A stretch of DNA of 64,000 nucleotides from Fibrella rubiginis (GCF_017353185.1 NZ_JAFMYV010000001.1:1-64000), one strand, 5' to 3'. Positions 35,656-44,195 are shown, counted from the stretch's first letter. Notes: generated by a model from the letters alone, not told the origin. Numbers and translations are program-made.

Positions 35656-36438
35656 ATGAACCTGAACCTACACGATAAGGTCATTCTGATCACGGGCGGT
35701 GCCAAAGGTATTGGCGAAGGCATTGCGCGGGTGCTGCTGGCCGAAGGTGCAACAGTAGCCCTTGTTGACCGTGACGAAGCTGCCCTACAGAAAACAGTAG
35801 ATAGCTTAACCGAAGCTGGCGGACGCGCTTATGGGTTTTGGGCTGATTTGACTAAGCCAGATGATTGTCAACGGGCCGTAAACGAAGTGCTTAAGAAAAC
35901 AGATGGGCAGCTGAATGGCCTGGTGAATAACGCGGGCGTCAACGATGGAATCAACTTATCATCAGGTAATTACGAAGCGTTTATGGCCTCCTTGCACAGG
36001 AATGTGGTGCACTATTACCTTATGGCCCACCACGCCTTGCCTGCACTAAAAGCAGCGCACGGGGCCATCGTGAATATCACGTCGAAGGTAGCCGAGACGG
36101 GGCAGGGGGGGACATCGGCTTATGCCGCCGCCAACGGTGGGCGCAATGCCCTCACCCGCGAATGGGCCGTGGAACTCCTGCCCGACGGTATTCGGGTCAA
36201 CGCTGTGGTGGTGGCCGAATGCTGGACGCCGCTCTACGAAAACTGGCTCAACACCCTGCCCGACCCTGCCGCTACACTGCGCGATATCACGGCCAAAATT
36301 CCGCTGGGACAACGCATGACCACCCCCACCGAAATTGCGAACATGGTGGCGTTCTTACTCTCTGACCTGTCCAGCCACACCACCGGCCAACTCATCCACG
36401 TAGACGGGGGCTACACGCATTTAGACCGAGCTGTATAA
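35656..36438 (+). CDS. SDR oxidoreductase, probable L-fucose dehydrogenase with altered active site
   Basis: The 260-residue protein has a good Rossmann motif (LITGGAKGIGEGIARVLLAE), NNAGVNDG at 91-98 and catalytic Ser143 and Tyr156. The residue four after Tyr, normally the catalytic Lys of the YxxxK motif, is Asn160 (YAAANGG, codon AAC). The C-terminal region (LTREWAVELLPDGIRVNAVV and a THLDRAV end) resembles L-fucose dehydrogenases that make L-fuconolactone. Position between lactonase and fucose permease supports this. Whether the Asn variant is active is open. A sequencing error is possible, since AAG to AAC is one base. Confidence 0.85.
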   Translation: MNLNLHDKVILITGGAKGIGEGIARVLLAEGATVALVDRDEAALQKTVDSLTEAGGRAYGFWADLTKPDDCQRAVNEVLKKTDGQLNGLVNNAGVNDGINLSSGNYEAFMASLHRNVVHYYLMAHHALPALKAAHGAIVNITSKVAETGQGGTSAYAAANGGRNALTREWAVELLPDGIRVNAVVVAECWTPLYENWLNTLPDPAATLRDITAKIPLGQRMTTPTEIANMVAFLLSDLSSHTTGQLIHVDGGYTHLDRAV

Positions 36439-36478
36439 TGCACAATGACTAATGTACAATGTACATTCCCCTATCCTC
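36439..36478. repeat. Short word-repeat run before fucose permease
   Basis: The spacer consists of degenerate words (AATGCACAATGACTAATG, then TACAATGTACATT) ending 10-15 nt before the permease start. The last part forms a small hairpin (AATGTAC / GTACATT). It resembles, in miniature, the arms of the longer hairpins in this window. Confidence 0.4.
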
Positions 36479-37783
36479 ATGACCCATCCAAACCCTGTTA
36501 CCACCACCGCTGCGCCAGTCGGAAACGTCAAACTGGCATTTGCACTCATTACGAGTCTGTTTTTTCTGTGGGCATTTGTTCATAACCTGGAGCCAATTCT
36601 GATTCCGCACCTGAAGAAAGCATGTCAACTTTCTGATTTACAGTCGGCTTTGATCGACTCGTCGGTGTATCTGGCTTATTTCATCATGGCTATCCCGGCG
36701 GGATTGGTGATGCGGAAATATGGGTATAAACGGGGAATCCTGATGGGTCTGGCACTCTATGCGCTGGGGGCGTTTTTGTTTGTGCCCGCCGCCAACACCC
36801 GGTTCTATGCCCTGTTTTTGGGGGCACTGTTCATTATCGCGGCGGGCTGTGCATTTCTGGAAACGGCCGCCAACCCCTATGTCACTCTGCTGGGTGCACC
36901 CGAATCGGCCACGACACGGCTCAACCTGAGCCAATCGTTTAATGGATTAGGCTCATTTATTGCGCCGTTTTTGGGTGGTAAATTTATTCTCAGCGGCATT
37001 GAACATACCCCTGCCGAACTGGCCGGTATGACGCCCGTAGCGCTGAATCAGTACCTGCAATCAGAGGCCGATTCAGTCAAAACGCCGTACATCATTATCG
37101 GGCTAGTGGTGTTGGGTGTGATGGGGCTGTTCATAATCACAAAAATGCCCGCCGTGCAGGATCAGGCAGCCGGACGAGTATCGTCGTTGCGGTCGGCGTG
37201 GCGCCATCGGCACTTGTCGGGGGCGGTGATTGCCCAGTTCTTTTATGTTGGCGCGCAGGTGTGCGTAACCAGTTTTTTCATCCGTTATGCCAAGTACACC
37301 AGCAATATACCTGAGAAACAGGCCGCCGCGTGGCTGGGCTATGCATTGCTGGGCTTTCTGATAGGTCGCTTTGTGGGTACGTTTCTGACGCGGTTCATGC
37401 CTGCCAACCGCCTGCTGATGATCTGTTCGGTGGCCTGTATGGTGCTGCTGTTGGGTGCGCTCACCTTCCAGTCTGAACTGGCTGTTTGGGCCGTTTTCGC
37501 CGTGCCTTTTTTCGAATCCATCATGTTTCCCACCATCTTCGCACTGGGTATCAACCGGCTGGGTCATGATCGCGAATTTGGCTCTTCGTTACTTGTAATG
37601 TCGGTGGCGGGTGGAGCCGTTTTCCCCCTGTTCATGGGCCTCATCTCTGACCGCAGCAATATCCAGATCGCCTACATTGTTCCATTGCTCTGCTTTCTGG
37701 TCGTGGCCTGGTACGGCTGGAAGGGTCATATTGTAAAGGAGGAAAGGGAGAAGGGAGGAATGGGGGAAGGGAGCTTCGCGTAA
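36479..37783 (+). CDS. fucP: L-fucose:H+ symporter, MFS family
   Basis: The 434-residue protein is a 12-segment major facilitator of the FucP type: FALITSLFFLWAFVHNLEPI, LIDSSVYLAYFIMAIPAGLV, FLETAANPYVTLLGAPESAT, RLNLSQSFNGLGSFIAPFLG and the C-half VGAQVCVTSFFIRY and ESIMFPTIFALGI. It imports L-fucose (or a related sugar) across the inner membrane. The ATG at 36479 is chosen; the upstream in-frame ATG at 36452 lies in word-repeat sequence. Its last codons (EEREKGGMGEGSFA) are encoded by the left arm of a purine-rich inverted repeat, so the C-terminus has probably been altered by that element. Confidence 0.92.
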   Translation: MTHPNPVTTTAAPVGNVKLAFALITSLFFLWAFVHNLEPILIPHLKKACQLSDLQSALIDSSVYLAYFIMAIPAGLVMRKYGYKRGILMGLALYALGAFLFVPAANTRFYALFLGALFIIAAGCAFLETAANPYVTLLGAPESATTRLNLSQSFNGLGSFIAPFLGGKFILSGIEHTPAELAGMTPVALNQYLQSEADSVKTPYIIIGLVVLGVMGLFIITKMPAVQDQAAGRVSSLRSAWRHRHLSGAVIAQFFYVGAQVCVTSFFIRYAKYTSNIPEKQAAAWLGYALLGFLIGRFVGTFLTRFMPANRLLMICSVACMVLLLGALTFQSELAVWAVFAVPFFESIMFPTIFALGINRLGHDREFGSSLLVMSVAGGAVFPLFMGLISDRSNIQIAYIVPLLCFLVVAWYGWKGHIVKEEREKGGMGEGSFA

Positions 37784-37852
37784 ATAAAGAAATCAGCTTT
37801 CCTTCTCTCTTCTCATTTCTCCACTCCTTCCTTTTCCCCTTTCCTCCTCTAC
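37733..37852. repeat. Imperfect purine/pyrimidine inverted repeat at the fucP 3' end
   Basis: A purine run (about 37733-37775, words of GGAGGAAAGGGAGAAGG type) overlapping the fucP end faces a pyrimidine run (about 37798-37850) just before the mutarotase ATG. The word type matches the insertion inside the FG-GAP gene. Confidence 0.7.
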
Positions 37853-38182
37853 ATGCTCCACGTCCTTGCTCTTGACCTGAAAGATGACCCGGCGCTGATT
37901 GCCGAGTATGAGTACTATCACGCCACGATGCGGCCCGCCATTGAGTCTACCATTCGGGCGGCGGGTATTACGGGTATGACCCTCTACCGCGCAGGCAACC
38001 GGCTGGTGATGCTCATGGAAACCGACGACACGTTTTCCTTCGAGCGTAAGGCGCAGATGGACGCCGACAACCCCACCGTGCAGGAATGGGAGGCTCTCAT
38101 GTGGACCTATCAGCAAGCTCTGCCCTTTGCCCGGTCCGGCGAAAAATGGGTGCTGATGAAGCAGATCTATGACCTGCCGTAA
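37853..38182 (+). CDS. Sugar mutarotase of the L-rhamnose mutarotase family, probable L-fucose mutarotase
   Basis: The 109-residue protein has the RhaM-family layout: ALDLKDDPALIAEYEYYHAT, RPAIESTIRAAGITGMTLYR, NRLVMLMETDDTFSFERKAQ and EWEALMWTYQQALP with a C-terminal WVLMKQIYDL. These small dimeric ferredoxin-fold enzymes speed the alpha/beta anomer conversion of L-rhamnose or L-fucose. Being last in the fucose gene cluster, it most likely acts on L-fucose and supplies the anomer used by the dehydrogenase. Its ATG follows the right arm of a purine/pyrimidine hairpin directly, so translation may depend on RNA structure. Confidence 0.88.
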   Translation: MLHVLALDLKDDPALIAEYEYYHATMRPAIESTIRAAGITGMTLYRAGNRLVMLMETDDTFSFERKAQMDADNPTVQEWEALMWTYQQALPFARSGEKWVLMKQIYDLP

Positions 38183-38193
38183 TTCGATAATCT

Positions 38194-38368
38194 ATGCCCA
38201 ACTTCTACATCCTGGCCGGACCCAACGGCGCGGGGAAAACCACCGCTGCCTACACGCAGTTACCGGAGGTACTCGACGTGCGCAACTTTGCCAACGCCGA
38301 CGAAATTGCCCGAGGGCTATCGCCGGTTGATGTAGAAGCATTTTATGCTACAACGCCGTGAGCTGTAA
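38194..38368 (+). pseudogene. Truncated and frameshifted zeta-toxin-like ATPase gene
   Basis: The frame opens with MPNFYILAGPNGAGKTTAAY (Walker A at residues 9-17) and continues NADEIARGLSPVDVEA, matching the start of zeta-toxin family proteins, which are about 190 residues long. It stops after 55 codons. In the +1 frame the next bases read HFMLQRREL, recalling the family's GRLMLxRI helix, and then stop at 38366. The rest is absent. So this is a decayed remnant 11 nt after the mutarotase gene, with both a frameshift and a deletion. No antitoxin gene was seen. Confidence 0.75.
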
Positions 38369-38419
38369 AGCATCTGCCGGGTAATCTTCGGTTAACAAAC
38401 CGGCCCATAGGTTGTTATT

Positions 38420-39010
38420 TTGGCAGATACAACCCTATTTGCCCGCCATAAGCTTACACCGTTGACCAGCATCGATCTAACCACCTGCCGACTGCGTTCC
38501 TGGCGCGAGGGAGATGAAGAACCCTTATCACGCCACGCTAGCAACCGCAACATATGGAATTGGGTGCGCGATTTTTTCCCGTATCCATACACCCTGCGCG
38601 ACGCTACCTCCTGGGTGCGGTCTAACAAAACGTATCAACTGCCTACTAATCTGGCTATTGAAGTCGATGGCGAGGCGGTGGGTAACGTGGGCTATACTGT
38701 CCGCGACGACCTATACCGCTACAACGCCGAGGTAGGCTATTGGCTGGCCGAGCCTTATTGGGGGCGGGGTATCGTGACCGAAATCATACCAGTTATGGTC
38801 AACTATATTTTCAATAACACGCAGGTTAACCGGGTGTTTGCCTGCGTGTTAGACGGTAATGTTGGCTCAATGAAAGTGCTGGAACGTGCTCACTTCCGGC
38901 ATGAGGCTACATTGCTGAAAGGGGCCATTAAAAATAACCGCTTTGTGGACGAACACATCTACGCCATCCTGCGCGAGGAGTACCTTCAGCAGCAGGGCCA
39001 ACTTTCATAA
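38420..39010 (+). CDS. GNAT acetyltransferase, RimJ/RimL type
   Basis: The 196-residue protein has the RimJ/RimL layout: LTTCRLRSWREGDEEPLSRH, NLAIEVDGEAVGNVGYTV, AEVGYWLAEPYWGRGIVTEI (acetyl-CoA loop), then NRVFACVLDGNVGSMKVLER and AHFRHEATL. It should transfer acetyl groups to an amine or protein N-terminus; substrate unknown. There is no ATG before the domain. The best start is a TTG at 38420 (ATT and GTT codons lie just upstream, then a stop), so a rare start codon, or expression reduced by damage from the adjacent deletion, is possible. Confidence 0.88.
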   Translation: MADTTLFARHKLTPLTSIDLTTCRLRSWREGDEEPLSRHASNRNIWNWVRDFFPYPYTLRDATSWVRSNKTYQLPTNLAIEVDGEAVGNVGYTVRDDLYRYNAEVGYWLAEPYWGRGIVTEIIPVMVNYIFNNTQVNRVFACVLDGNVGSMKVLERAHFRHEATLLKGAIKNNRFVDEHIYAILREEYLQQQGQLS

Positions 39011-39055
39011 ACGCCCCGATTGTGGTTTCTTTGCGGGCCAGTTCAACGGAGATTC

Positions 39056-39784
39056 ATGTCGAAAATAATCATTGCCATAGACGGTTATTCAAGTTGTGGG
39101 AAAAGCACAACCGCCAAGGCCGTAGCCGCCCGAATGGGCTATGCCTATATCGACACCGGGGCCATGTACCGCGCCGTGAGTTTGTACTTTCACCAGAATA
39201 GCGTTTCGCATACCGATCCGAAGGCTATTGCCACAGCCCTCGAAAACCTGCACGTATCGTTTAATTTCAACGAAAAAACGGGTCGAAATGAAACATGCCT
39301 CAACGGATTGAACGTAGAAGATGAGATCCGGAAAATGTACATTTCCAATATGGTCTCTGAGGTCAGCACCATCGTGGAGGTGCGGCGAGCTATGGTGGCA
39401 CAACAGCAACGGATGGGCCGGAAACGGGGCGTAGTGATGGATGGACGCGACATCGGTACCAAGGTTTTCCCAGACGCTGAAGTGAAAGTGTTTATGACCG
39501 CCGACACCTTCATCCGGGCCAAGCGACGGCAGGTAGAGCTACTCGAAAAAGGTGAACTAGTGAACCTTGACGACATTGTACGTAACCTCGAAAAGCGCGA
39601 TCATATCGACAGTACCCGCTCAGAAAGTCCCCTTACGCAGGCCGCCGACGCTATTCTGCTTGATACCTCCTTCATGATGATCGACGAGCAAGTGGAATGG
39701 GTAGTTGAACTCGCCGACCGGCATATTGCTAAGCTGCATCGCCACGGTCGTCTTGGTCGTGATCGCGAGCCCGCTGCTTCATGA
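39056..39784 (+). CDS. cmk: Cytidylate kinase
   Basis: The 242-residue protein phosphorylates CMP and dCMP. It has the P-loop IAIDGYSSCGKSTTAK, YIDTGAMYRAVSLYF, the NMP-binding region (VSEVSTIVEVRRAMVAQQQR), GVVMDGRDIGTKVFPDAEVK and RDHIDSTRSESPL. This is the normal Cmk layout and length. The ATG at 39056 is preferred over a TTG 36 nt upstream, which would add 12 residues that do not look like the family. It overlaps the next gene by 4 nt (ATGA). Confidence 0.96.
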   Translation: MSKIIIAIDGYSSCGKSTTAKAVAARMGYAYIDTGAMYRAVSLYFHQNSVSHTDPKAIATALENLHVSFNFNEKTGRNETCLNGLNVEDEIRKMYISNMVSEVSTIVEVRRAMVAQQQRMGRKRGVVMDGRDIGTKVFPDAEVKVFMTADTFIRAKRRQVELLEKGELVNLDDIVRNLEKRDHIDSTRSESPLTQAADAILLDTSFMMIDEQVEWVVELADRHIAKLHRHGRLGRDREPAAS

Positions 39785-40842
39785 GCAGTGCCGTAGCCGA
39801 CGTACTTGTAGTAGGGCAGGGGGTGGCCGGGTCGGTGCTGGCACTGACATTAGAACGCTACGGTTGCTCGGTTACGGTGGCTTCGTCGGCATCACTGCCC
39901 GCAGCATCGGCAGTGGCGGCGGGGATTGTGAACCCCCTTACAGGTCGAAAACTGGTGCGCACCTGGGAGGCCGACCGGCTGTTTCCCTATCTGCATCAGT
40001 TCTATACCGCCGCCGAAGGGCAACTCAATCAATCTTTTTTTACCCCGCTCGGCATTTACCGTCCCTATCGAGATGCGAAAGAACGGGCTGATTATCAACA
40101 GGTTACGGCTGATGCTGACCTGGTCAGGTACGTTGGTGAGCCTGGTGACGACGCGGCTTATGGTGCCGTAGTCAGCAATCCATTCGGTGGGTTGCGCGTA
40201 ACGCAGGCGGGCTGGGTCGATTTACCTTCTTTTGTGGGGGCGGTACGGACCTATTTCATACAAAAAGACCGGTTTATCAGGGCCGATGTGCAGCCCGATA
40301 ACCTGACCATTGGCTCAGATTCAGTCACCTACGCGGGTGTACGATACCGCTACGTCATTTTTTGCGAAGGATCACACGGACAGGCAAACCCGTTATTCTC
40401 TTACCTGCCCTACAACGTAGTGAAGGGTGAAATACTGACCGCCCGCGTGACCGACTACCCGGTTCAGGATATCATTAATCAGGGTGTGTTTGTGATGCCT
40501 ATCAACCGCACTATCATTCGGATCGGGGCGACGTATTCGTGGCATGAGCTTGACTGGCAAACAACAGAGGCAGGGCGTACGTTTTTAGAAACGAAAGCCC
40601 GTGATTTACTGCGCATTCCGTTTACCGTTGTTCAGCAGCAGGCGGGTATCCGACCGTCTACCAAAGACCGACGCCCGTTTGTTGGCATGCACCCACAGTT
40701 GCCACGAATTGGTATTTTTGGTGGTATGGGTACCAAAGGCGTATCACTCGCTCCCTACCTGGCCGATCAGTTTGCGGGCGCTTTATGGGCTGGTCAAGAA
40801 ATAAATGAGGCCGTTAATATTAGTCGTTTTCGTTCGTTATAA
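39781..40842 (+). CDS. FAD-dependent oxidoreductase, D-amino-acid-oxidase fold
   Basis: The 353-residue protein has an N-terminal FAD-binding motif (VADVLVVGQGVAGSVLALTL), AAGIVNPLTGRKLVRTW, a middle substrate domain and the C-terminal FAD contact GIFGGMGTKGVSLAPYLADQ. It belongs to the DAO/glycine oxidase superfamily, and the same type of gene often follows cmk in Cytophagales. Substrate is unknown. It is translationally coupled to cmk by an ATGA overlap, which implies joint expression rather than a shared pathway. Confidence 0.88.
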   Translation: MSSAVADVLVVGQGVAGSVLALTLERYGCSVTVASSASLPAASAVAAGIVNPLTGRKLVRTWEADRLFPYLHQFYTAAEGQLNQSFFTPLGIYRPYRDAKERADYQQVTADADLVRYVGEPGDDAAYGAVVSNPFGGLRVTQAGWVDLPSFVGAVRTYFIQKDRFIRADVQPDNLTIGSDSVTYAGVRYRYVIFCEGSHGQANPLFSYLPYNVVKGEILTARVTDYPVQDIINQGVFVMPINRTIIRIGATYSWHELDWQTTEAGRTFLETKARDLLRIPFTVVQQQAGIRPSTKDRRPFVGMHPQLPRIGIFGGMGTKGVSLAPYLADQFAGALWAGQEINEAVNISRFRSL

Positions 40843-40878
40843 GTAAGTTACTCCAAAACGTTAGTTAGCTCGCTCTGT

Positions 40879-43800
40879 ATGCGTCAGTTATATCTCATCA
40901 TGTTGTGTCTGGGGCTGGGGACCGCAGCTGTTGCGCAGAATTACCCCTCGATGGAACAGTTCGGCAAAAACCGGATTCAATACCGCACGTTCGACTGGAA
41001 AATTGTGCGTACGTCGAACTTCGAAATCTATTTCTACGAAGATGGTGAGCAGATTGCCAACCTGGCTGCTCAGTATGCTGAGTCCGATTTCGACCGGATC
41101 ACCGAACTGCTGGGTTACACCCCTTACAATCGGATCAAACTGTTTTTATATAACTCTCCGCAGGAACTGGCCCAAAGTAACATTGGCGCGGCACCCCTGG
41201 GCGACCTGAACCGGAAGGAATTGGACCTGTCGAAATCGCGGGTGGAACTGGCCTTCACCGGCGATCAGGTTAGCTTTCGGAAACAGCTCATCCGCGATGT
41301 ATCGATGCTCTACGTCTATGACATGCTCTACGGCGGTAGCTTAAAGGATGCCCTCCAGAGTTCACTCCTCCTGACCCTGCCCGACTGGTTTATGCCCGGT
41401 ATGGCTGCCTATGTGGCCGAGGGGTGGAGTGCCGAACTGGACGATTACATCCGTGACGCATCGATCAACCGGCCCATCCGCAAACCTTCTAACCTGACCG
41501 GCATCGACGCAGAGCGGGTGGGACAGTCTATCTGGAATTACATTGGTCAGAAATATGGGCGGGATAACATCTCGAATATCCTGAACCTGACCCGGATCAT
41601 TCGCAATGAGCAAAGCAGCATCCAAAGCACGCTGGGCATACCCTACAACCGCTTCCTCCGCGACTGGCGCGACTATTACACCAATCAGGCAAACCCATTT
41701 ACAAACTCCTTTAAAACTAATGCGGACGATTTCCGGATCAATTTATCCAGTTCTAAAACGCCCGTTCAATTAAACAGCCTGAAATTAAGTCCCGACAAGC
41801 AGTATTTCGCTTATTCAACTGTTCGTGATGGCAAATACAAGGTTGACGTGGTAAACACAACGACCAAGAAATCATTCTCCCTACTGACGGGTGGCTACCG
41901 GCTCGATGGCATAAGCTACCGCCCCAACACACCATTGGTTTCCTGGCAGCGCGACAACCGGCTGGTGATTCTGGTGGAAGAACGCGGACATCCATACCTA
42001 TATATATATGCCAATCTCGACAAGCGTCCGAAACTGGTTCTGAATCAAAGCATCAGCGGGTTATCGCAGATCAGCAGTATCGACGCGTCGGCCGATGGCG
42101 GCAGCCTGATTATGAGTGGTGTTCGGAAGGGGCAGACCGATCTGTTTCTCTACAGCCTGAACCGTAATAACTATCAGCAGCTGACCAATGACCTTTACGA
42201 CGACCTGAACCCGCGTTTCGTGGGTCGGTCGGGTCGGCAGATTGTGTTCTCGTCGAACCGGTTTGCCGATACGCTCAACGTTGACAAAGGGTCGTATAAG
42301 ACCATTCGCGATCAGTTTAGCCTGTACACTATGGAGGCTACTCCCCGCAATACGTCGGTTCGTCGCATTACAGATTCGCTCGCACGGGCAACTATGCCAG
42401 TGCCACTAGGCGAAAATCAGGTGTATTACCTGTCGGACCGCAACGGTATTCGGATGCTCTACAAACGGTCAATAGAAGAACAGACCGACGCCGTAGTGGC
42501 AGCCATGCCTACCAGTATTATGCATTATGACTACGTACCTGCCAACGGCGGGTTTGTGTATAGTGCGATGCAAAACGGGTCGATTCACATTGGTTACCGT
42601 GCTAAACTGACAGAATCTCCCGCCGACGTGCCTGTAACCCAGCGAGCTACCAGCCTGGGATTGAATGTAAGACCAGTGGTTAAAACGGCCCCAGTAGCCG
42701 GGCGTGATACAACAACTGTTTCTCGCCGTGACACCGTGACTACGGCTGCCCCACAAACCCAAAGTGCTGTTGCTTCGCCAGCGCCCCCCCGGATGGTGTT
42801 GGCCCCCGGCGAGGTAGATACCGACAATTATGAATTTGATCCCGACGTGTTGAAGGCTGCTGAGTACCGGCAGCGGCGCACAGCGGCCAGTACCGTTGGT
42901 ACGTCGTCAGGCCTAAATTCGGCGCTACCACGTTCCCGCCGCCGTGAGAACGTGACTGTTCGGGGGCCTTTTGGTTACAATGGCCTGTTTGTGGTCAACG
43001 ATTCCAAGTCGGCTTTTCGGGTCGACCCAATCCGGGGATTTGGGTATTCGCAGAACATTGCCTTAAACGATTTGCTCGAAAACCACATCGTTAAGGCTGG
43101 CTTCTTTGTTACTGCCAACCAGTTGCGGAACAGTGACCTCTGGTTTGAGTACCAGAACTTAACCCACCGTGTTGATTTTGGCGTTCGCGTAGACAGGAAC
43201 ACGCTGTTTGTCGATGCCAACGAATTCAGTCAGCGTTACCGTTACAACCGGGTGGCGTTGACGGCCTCGTACCCCATTTCGGTGAATACCCGATTCAGCC
43301 TGTCGCCCAACTTCACCATGACCCGGCAGATCGATCTGTCGTTTCAGGGTAAACCCGACCGGGTGTCGGACTATGCCGGGGCACGGGCCGAGGTGGTATT
43401 TGACAATACCAAAATCAACGGTATGAACATGCTGGAAGGCACCCGCTTCAAACTCCGTTACGACAACTACGCGGGTCTGCAGTCAGCGCGCGAATCGTTC
43501 AACCGGATCACCGCCGATGTACGTCATTATCAGCGCATTTACCGTGATCTCGTACTGGCGGTACGCCTGTCGTATAGTCAGTCGGGGGGGGCAGCACCCA
43601 AAGAGAGTGTGCTGGGCGGCATGGAAAACTGGATCAATAACAGCAAAGAGCAGACGGCTCGTAACCCGCTGTTATTGCCTGTTGGCTACAACGTACGCAA
43701 TGCTTTTTTCCTGGAATTTGTGGCTCCATTGCGTGGGTTTGCCCTCGGAAAAGTGACAGGTACAAGTCATTTACTGGCTAATGCTGAACTACGCTTTCCC

Positions 43801-44139
43801 CTTGTCCGGCTGCTGTATCAGGGCAATATCACCTCCAATTTTTTGCGCAATCTACAGTTCGTGGGCTTCAGCGATATCGGCACCGCCTGGACTGGCGGCA
43901 GTGGTCCGCTTAGCCGTGAGAACAGTTTAAATACAACTATCATTGAGGCTCCGGTGGGTAGCAGCAGTCCCTTCCGGGCCAAGGTCACAAACTTTAAAAA
44001 TCCATTCCTGATTGGTTATGGCGTGGGTGCCCGTACTATGTTACTGGGGTACTATGTGAAGTTCGATTATGCTTGGGGGCTGGAAAATAATGTAGTTAAT
44101 AAGCCCATTGCGTACCTGACGTTAGGTTACGATTTTTGA
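40879..44139 (+). CDS. Large outer-membrane protein: peptidase-MA-like, TolB-like propeller, C-terminal beta-barrel
   Basis: The 1086-residue protein has a signal peptide ending AAVAQ. Residues 20-280 resemble peptidase MA-like domains (KIVRTSNFEIYFYEDGEQIA, LPDWFMPGMAAYVAEGW) but the usual HExxH zinc motif is not visible. Residues about 300-600 form a TolB/WD40-like propeller (KLSPDKQYFAYSTVRDGKYK, GRSGRQIVFSSNRFADTLNV). The last 400 residues look like a BamA/Omp85-type barrel (TRFSLSPNFTMTRQIDLSFQ, ending YLTLGYDF). Such proteins are usually annotated vaguely as TolB-like in Bacteroidota. Its function is not known to me; an envelope assembly role is plausible. A good terminator follows. Confidence 0.8.
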   Translation: MRQLYLIMLCLGLGTAAVAQNYPSMEQFGKNRIQYRTFDWKIVRTSNFEIYFYEDGEQIANLAAQYAESDFDRITELLGYTPYNRIKLFLYNSPQELAQSNIGAAPLGDLNRKELDLSKSRVELAFTGDQVSFRKQLIRDVSMLYVYDMLYGGSLKDALQSSLLLTLPDWFMPGMAAYVAEGWSAELDDYIRDASINRPIRKPSNLTGIDAERVGQSIWNYIGQKYGRDNISNILNLTRIIRNEQSSIQSTLGIPYNRFLRDWRDYYTNQANPFTNSFKTNADDFRINLSSSKTPVQLNSLKLSPDKQYFAYSTVRDGKYKVDVVNTTTKKSFSLLTGGYRLDGISYRPNTPLVSWQRDNRLVILVEERGHPYLYIYANLDKRPKLVLNQSISGLSQISSIDASADGGSLIMSGVRKGQTDLFLYSLNRNNYQQLTNDLYDDLNPRFVGRSGRQIVFSSNRFADTLNVDKGSYKTIRDQFSLYTMEATPRNTSVRRITDSLARATMPVPLGENQVYYLSDRNGIRMLYKRSIEEQTDAVVAAMPTSIMHYDYVPANGGFVYSAMQNGSIHIGYRAKLTESPADVPVTQRATSLGLNVRPVVKTAPVAGRDTTTVSRRDTVTTAAPQTQSAVASPAPPRMVLAPGEVDTDNYEFDPDVLKAAEYRQRRTAASTVGTSSGLNSALPRSRRRENVTVRGPFGYNGLFVVNDSKSAFRVDPIRGFGYSQNIALNDLLENHIVKAGFFVTANQLRNSDLWFEYQNLTHRVDFGVRVDRNTLFVDANEFSQRYRYNRVALTASYPISVNTRFSLSPNFTMTRQIDLSFQGKPDRVSDYAGARAEVVFDNTKINGMNMLEGTRFKLRYDNYAGLQSARESFNRITADVRHYQRIYRDLVLAVRLSYSQSGGAAPKESVLGGMENWINNSKEQTARNPLLLPVGYNVRNAFFLEFVAPLRGFALGKVTGTSHLLANAELRFPLVRLLYQGNITSNFLRNLQFVGFSDIGTAWTGGSGPLSRENSLNTTIIEAPVGSSSPFRAKVTNFKNPFLIGYGVGARTMLLGYYVKFDYAWGLENNVVNKPIAYLTLGYDF

Positions 44140-44161
44140 AAAAGTATACTTTCTTAAGAAA

Positions 44162-44195
44162 CAAAAAATGCCCCGTGAGAACGGGGCATTTTTTG
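44162..44195 (+). terminator. Intrinsic terminator after the TolB/barrel gene
   Basis: The 15-bp arms (CAAAAAATGCCCCGT and its inverse) enclose a GAGA tetraloop and end in a T-run. It can terminate in either direction. Confidence 0.9.
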
